Below the pieces are notes generated by a model, which saw nothing but the letters and a program-made list of their open reading frames with translations, was not told the origin of the DNA and did not search any database. Position numbers and translations under genes: made by a program. From Rhizomys pruinosus (taxonomy: Eukaryota > Chordata > Mammalia > Rodentia > Spalacidae), in contig VZQC01011003.1 in assembly GCA_009823505.1 (NCBI GenBank), positions 604,460 through 668,459 of the forward strand: DNA of 64,000 nucleotides, written 5' to 3'. The first letter of the stretch is position 1, and the number at the start of each line of letters is the position of its first letter. This document shows positions 60,112 to 64,000 of the stretch, in pieces.

Positions 60112-60262
60112 TTTTCTTCTTCTTCTTCTTCTTCTTCTTCTTCTTCTTCTTCTTCTTCTTCTTCCTTCTCCTCCTCCTCCTCCTCCTCCTCCTTCTCCTC
60201 CTCCTCCTCCTCCTCCTCCTCCTCCTCCTCCTCCTCCTCCTCCTCCTAATTCTCCTTCTTCT
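60112..60262. repeat. (TTC)n-(TCC)n trinucleotide array
   Basis: About 50 bp of TTC units switching to about 80 bp of TCC units with few interruptions. The poly-Phe/poly-Leu frame is an artefact. Confidence 0.97.
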
Positions 60263-60707
60263 TTGGTAGGGCCTTACAAATTATTATTTTTTTAATTTAA
60301 AAAATATAACCTGCTTGAACAGCAGCCCATTTCAGGGAAAAGTGTTGACTTATAGAAAGGCTTCTGGGTTCAGAAGTTTATTGTGACACCATGTAATCAT
60401 TAACACACGTGGCCAATGCTGCCCTGCATTTTTTAAGCAAAGGACTTGAGGGCCTTGGTGCCTGTGCATCCTGGGAGCCATGGCAGGAAGAGGAGAAGCC
60501 AGGAACTGAGCCTGAAAACATTGCTTACTGTCAGGAGCAAAAGTGTTGAAAACACTAAAATGAATTTCAGTGGACAGTAGTCATTTCAAAGCAAACCAAG
60601 AATCTGCTGTTCTCAAAGAGGAAATCTCATTCGGATTTCTCACATGATTGGCATTTGGGACTGGGTGACTCTGTTGTAGGGGGCTGGCCTGCCAGGGAAG
60701 ATGTTCA
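60263..60707. other. Unique non-coding DNA
   Basis: No gene or repeat recognised. Confidence 0.5.
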
Positions 60708-60843
60708 ACCTCTCCCTGTAGCCCCAGCTGTCCTGGAGCTTACTACGTAGACCGGGCTGGTCTTAAATTCACAGAGATCCACAGATTCGCCTTCCTCTGC
60801 CTCCTGAGTGCCGGGATCAAAGGCGTGCACCACCCACCCAGCC
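60708..60843 (-). mobile_element. B1 SINE
   Basis: ctctccctgtagccccagctgtcc, agtgccgggatcaaaggcgtgc; small duplication (gatccacagattcgcc). Confidence 0.9.
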
Positions 60844-60990
60844 CAAAAGATCTTTAGATATTATGCTATGTCTGTCCCCTGGGGAACAAAACTGTGTCCA
60901 TCTAAGAACGGTGTTCTAGAGGTACAATTGTGAATCTCAACCCAGCATGGCTCTCTACCCCTCCCTATCATATCATTTGAAATACAACTG

Positions 60991-61158
60991 AAGGTGTGGT
61001 GGCACAGGCCTTTAATCCTAGCACTTGGGAGGCAGAGGCAGGCGGATCTTTGTGAGTTCAAGGACAGCCTGGTCTACAGAGTGAGTTCCAGGACAGCTGG
61101 GGCTACAGGGAGACCCTGTCTCAAAAAGCCCAAAACAACAACAACAACAACAAAAAGA
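60991..61158 (+). mobile_element. B1 SINE, subfamily A, 5'-shortened
   Basis: aggtgtggtggcacaggcc to ccctgtctcaaaaagccc with an (AAC)n tail. Confidence 0.93.
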
Positions 61159-61254
61159 AATACATTGAACACTGAACTCCAGGGGCTTTTCCTCATGGAT
61201 GGCTCTGACTCTTATCCTTTTGGAAAGGAAAACTTTTGCTTGCATTTTCCCATT

Positions 61255-61345
61255 TCCTCCTCGTCCTCCTCGCCCTCTTCGTCGTTGTTGTCGTCGTCGT
61301 TGTCGTCCTCCTCCTCCTCCTCCCCACATCTTCATCCTCTTCTTC
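61255..61345. repeat. (TCC/TCG/TTG)n trinucleotide array with CpGs
   Basis: TCC units enclosing gtcgttgttgtcgtcgtcgttgtc; CGs are unusual in intergenic DNA and suggest a young expansion. Confidence 0.93.
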
Positions 61346-61479
61346 TTTATTCTATACACAGAAGCAACCATTCAAGGATAGCTTAACAATTAACCAGGGA
61401 ATTCTTTCCTGCTGTTTTTGATGCCTCTGGAGCAGTCCAGACAAAACTCTTTTGGTCACCCAAGGAATAAAACAAATGT

Positions 61480-61602
61480 CTTGTTTGTTAGCTGAAGTCT
61501 CACTGTATTGCCTAGTCTAGCCTTGAACTCCTGGGCTTGAGCCATCCTCAAGACTCAGCTTCCTGACTACCTTGGACTAAAGATGTGTGCCACTGTGTCT
61601 AC
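61480..61602 (-). mobile_element. Old 7SL-type monomer SINE
   Basis: gaagtctcactgtattgcctagtctagccttgaactcctggg and actaaagatgtgtgccac; wording nearer to ancestral 7SL monomers than to B1. Confidence 0.7.
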
Positions 61603-61633
61603 AAAAAGTAAATATTCTCTGAAAAGAGAAATC

Positions 61634-61784
61634 TAGCCGGGCATGGTGGCGCATGCTTTTAATCCTAGCACTTGGGAGGCAGAGGCAGGCAGATCTCTGT
61701 GAGTTCAGGGCCAGCCTGGTCTACAGAGTGAGCTCCAGGCCAGCTGTGACTAAAGGGAGACCCTATCTCAAAAATACACCCCCC
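61634..61784 (+). mobile_element. B1 SINE with TSD
   Basis: agccgggcatggtggcgcatgc to actaaagggagaccctatctc; agaaatcta on both sides. Mixes subfamily A (cctagcacttggg) and B (gctccaggccagctg) variants. Confidence 0.93.
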
Positions 61785-61934
61785 CCAAAGAAAAAGAAAA
61801 AGAAAAAGAAAACAGAAATCTAAGAATGAGAAACTTGGGTTTGAGAGTTAGTGCCCACAGGAAGGAATGGCAGAATTACTGACATCGGAGACTGCTCAGC
61901 TCCCTGTGTCCACGACAGGCACCCCTGTCATGGT

Positions 61935-62060
61935 TTCTCTGAGTTCACATTATCACCACTTTGCAGATGAGTACATAGAGATTAGTGAACTGATTTATTC
62001 AAGTCTCCAGAACTGAAGAGGCAGCCTGAGGATTTGCACCCAGGCCTCTATTCATAGACC
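61935..62060 (+). mobile_element. MIR ancient SINE
   Basis: cactttgcagatgagtacatagagattagtgaactg and gatttgcacccaggcctc follow the MIR right half. Confidence 0.7.
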
Positions 62061-62544
62061 TACAGTCCCAAAGGAGTAGAGGATTACTGAATGAGCCCCA
62101 GGCCAAGGGCAGGGGTGGCTTTTCAGGAGTTCTAAGAGTGCATTGGCTGAGTTGGCTGAGGCCCTAGCTTCTACTGTCAGGCCCTATGCAAATTACCAAG
62201 TGAATGTGGTCCCATTTCTCTGTTTCCATCTGTCTTAGTGAAACTGCCTCTGCTTAACGGTGTGGAGTATTGCGTTCCCAGTTTAGACAGCTGATTTGTC
62301 AAAGGCAGCTGAAGTGAAGAATATAGTTCCAGAGCGTGCCCCAGCCAGCAGCTGTTGTAGGAATGAGATGGGGTGGGGAATGGAGGGCTGCAGAATGCAG
62401 AAGAGTTGAATGTTTGGCTCTTCTAGGAACATAGGAGAAATAAAATTAGCTCTAGGTCCAAAGCGTTGGCAGCATCTGTCTTTTAACTGTCTTAATTTCT
62501 GTTTGGAGCTCATTTTGTATTTTTTTCTTAATATAAAAACCACA
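62061..62544. other. Unique non-coding DNA
   Basis: No gene or repeat recognised. Confidence 0.5.
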
Positions 62545-62792
62545 GGGGCTGGAGAGATGGCCTAGCGGTTAAGAGCGCCGACCGCTCTTACAGAGGACCC
62601 GGGTTCGATCCCCAGCACCCACATGGCGGCTGAGAACCGTCTGAAACTCCAATTCCAGGAGAACTCCAGTTCCAGGGGAATCCGAGACCCGCTTCTGACC
62701 TCCGCGGCATTGCACGACACGAGTGCACAAACCTGCATGCAGACAGTACATTCATACACATACAGAAATAAATAAAATTAATAAAAAAAAAC
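62545..62792 (+). mobile_element. B2 SINE, 17-bp-duplication subfamily
   Basis: Near-identical in wording to the copies at 2.3, 47.5 and 55.4 kb; doubled aactccaattccagg/aactccagttccagg block, gcggcattgcacgacacg and A-tail. Confidence 0.96.
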
Positions 62793-63523
62793 CCCACAAA
62801 ATCACAGTTTCTCGTTTTTTGGTGGACACATTGCATGCAAATACTGAAAAGGATCATGCTTCATCTTTCTCTACTACAAAAGTAAATGTATAGGAAAAAG
62901 AAACAAGGAAGAACAAAAATGTAGCCCGTATTTCCATTGTCTAGCGAAATCCGTTTACTCATTGTGAGCCATATTCTTACACGTCACAAAGAAAACCTTC
63001 ACAAATGTAATCAAATGATTGGTTGAACAAGATAGGAAAGAGGAAGGAAAAGAAAGCCAAGGGAAAGTCACATTGGACAAATGAGGCTCTTGTGCCAGCT
63101 GTTGTCTGGTGGCTTTGGTCAAGCCATGTAGTTTTCGGAAAGCAGGCTGTTGCTTCCTAAAGATGAGGCCCTTTTATACCACTGGCCAGAGGCTGTCCCT
63201 GCCTCCAAGCCTGGTGCAAGTCCTCTTTAGGTCCTTCAAGCTAAAAGCCTTGCATCTACCCCAGCGATCCCTCCAGAAAGCAGCCGCCAGGTCAGGCCTG
63301 AACATATTCTTAGACAGCTGGTCATGGGCAGTGCCTCAAGAGCCATGGCCTTGACAAAATCTCAAACTCCATCATTTTCTGGAATCCATTCTTCCTGGTT
63401 CTTTAGAAGGAAGGCTGTGTTGCTCAAGGAAGAAGGGGGATGAAATCGAACAATCTTTGACTATGTTGGTTTAGGCTGCCATCTGTCATGTGCCTTCTCC
63501 TCTGCTGCTTATATAACCCAGTG
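62793..63523. other. Unique non-coding DNA
   Basis: 0.73 kb without recognised repeats; the 81-residue frame starting 63109 has no family resemblance. Confidence 0.5.
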
Positions 63524-63535
63524 TTTTTTTTTTTT

Positions 63536-63566
<31 letters not shown>

Positions 63567-63571
63567 TTCCT
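63524..63571. repeat. (T)n-(CT)n repeat
   Basis: T-run followed by CT dinucleotides. Confidence 0.95.
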
Positions 63572-63663
63572 CTGTTTGCACATGAACATGTACTTATAAG
63601 CTGTGGCTTAATTTTTTTTTTTATTTTGAGAAAGGGGATTATTTTCTCTCTTTTTTAGATTTT

Positions 63664-63672
63664 ATTTTATAT

Positions 63673-63703
<31 letters not shown>

Positions 63704-63853
63704 TTTTTTGTCTTTTTGAGACAGGGTTTCCCTGTAGCTCTGGCTGTCCTGGAACTCACTCTGTAGACCAGGCTGGCCTTGAAGTTACAAAGATCTGCCT
63801 GCCTCTGCCTCCTAAGTGCTAGGATTAAAGGCATGCGCCACCATGCCCACCTA
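63664..63853 (-). mobile_element. (TTTA)n tail and B1 SINE
   Basis: (ATTT)n to 63705, then reverse B1 (gacagggtttccctgtagc, ctaggattaaaggcatgcgcc). Confidence 0.93.
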
Positions 63854-64000
63854 TTTATGTGTTTTTGTGTGTCTGTGTGAGTGCATGCCTTCTAAGTGCA
63901 GACACCAGAAGATGGTGTTGGATTCCCTGGAGCTGGAGTTACAGGTGACTGTGAGCCAGCTGACCAGGGTACTGGGAACTGAACTCAGGTACTCCGGAAG
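63854..64000 (-). mobile_element. B2/B3-type SINE, cut by window end
   Basis: tgtctgtgtgagtgcatgcc, cagacaccagaagatggtg, ggagctggagttacagg, ctgggaactgaactcagg; the 5' end lies outside the window. Confidence 0.8.

Noticed and set aside
60045..60269. Poly-Phe/poly-Leu frame
   Set aside because: Translation of the TTC/TCC microsatellite.
22466..64000. Exons of Exoc6 (expected downstream neighbour)
   Set aside because: No frame resembles an exocyst subunit; the human interval between HHEX and EXOC6 is over 100 kb, so absence is expected.

Overview
The window is vertebrate, specifically rodent, nuclear DNA: one intron-containing protein gene sits in about 58 kb of non-coding sequence packed with SINEs and LINE-1 pieces. 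Dense B1 (7SL-derived) and B2 (tRNA-derived) SINEs on both strands, plus B4/RSINE-like and ID-like copies, point to a muroid rodent. The B1 and B2 diagnostic bases do not look like the usual house-mouse consensus to me, so a non-Mus muroid is likely; I cannot name the species.

The only gene I can support is Hhex (haematopoietically expressed homeobox). It is complete on the + strand with four coding exons: 16400-16754, 18686-18864, 19071-19121 and 21053-21274. All introns are GT-AG and the spliced product is 268 aa. It has a CpG-island promoter, a proline-rich N-terminal repression region with an eh1-like TLE/Groucho motif, a homeodomain (about residues 135-194) and an acidic C-terminal tail. 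No exon of the expected neighbours (Kif11/Ide on one side, Exoc6 on the other, from known mammalian synteny) was found, so the flanks are intergenic.

Layout: 1-15.15 kb is 5' intergenic DNA with L1 fragments, many SINEs and two minisatellites. 15.15-22.0 kb is Hhex with its CpG island, almost free of repeats (one B1 in intron 3). 22.0-22.5 kb is a SINE pair just past the 3' UTR. 22.5-25.7 kb is unique DNA with a GC/CpG-rich patch. 25.7-52 kb is SINE/L1-rich, containing a unique block at 29.5-30.7 kb, a three-level nested insertion at 31.8-32.45 kb and long decayed antisense L1 sequence at 34-37 and 41-49 kb. 52.3-53.9 kb is another unique block. 54-64 kb is mixed SINEs, microsatellites and unique DNA.

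The most notable signals outside the gene are: a B2 subfamily with a 17-bp internal duplication (about 11 copies, several with intact target-site duplications); a recurrent chimeric SINE made of the first ~100 bp of B2 joined to B1; four copies of one L1 3' end, one with a perfect 17-bp target-site duplication; a bare poly(A) insertion flanked by a 12-bp duplication; a 20-bp minisatellite; a 19-bp minisatellite with alternating units inside a SINE; and candidate cis-regulatory blocks in Hhex introns 1 and 3 and downstream. I found no novel protein-coding system.
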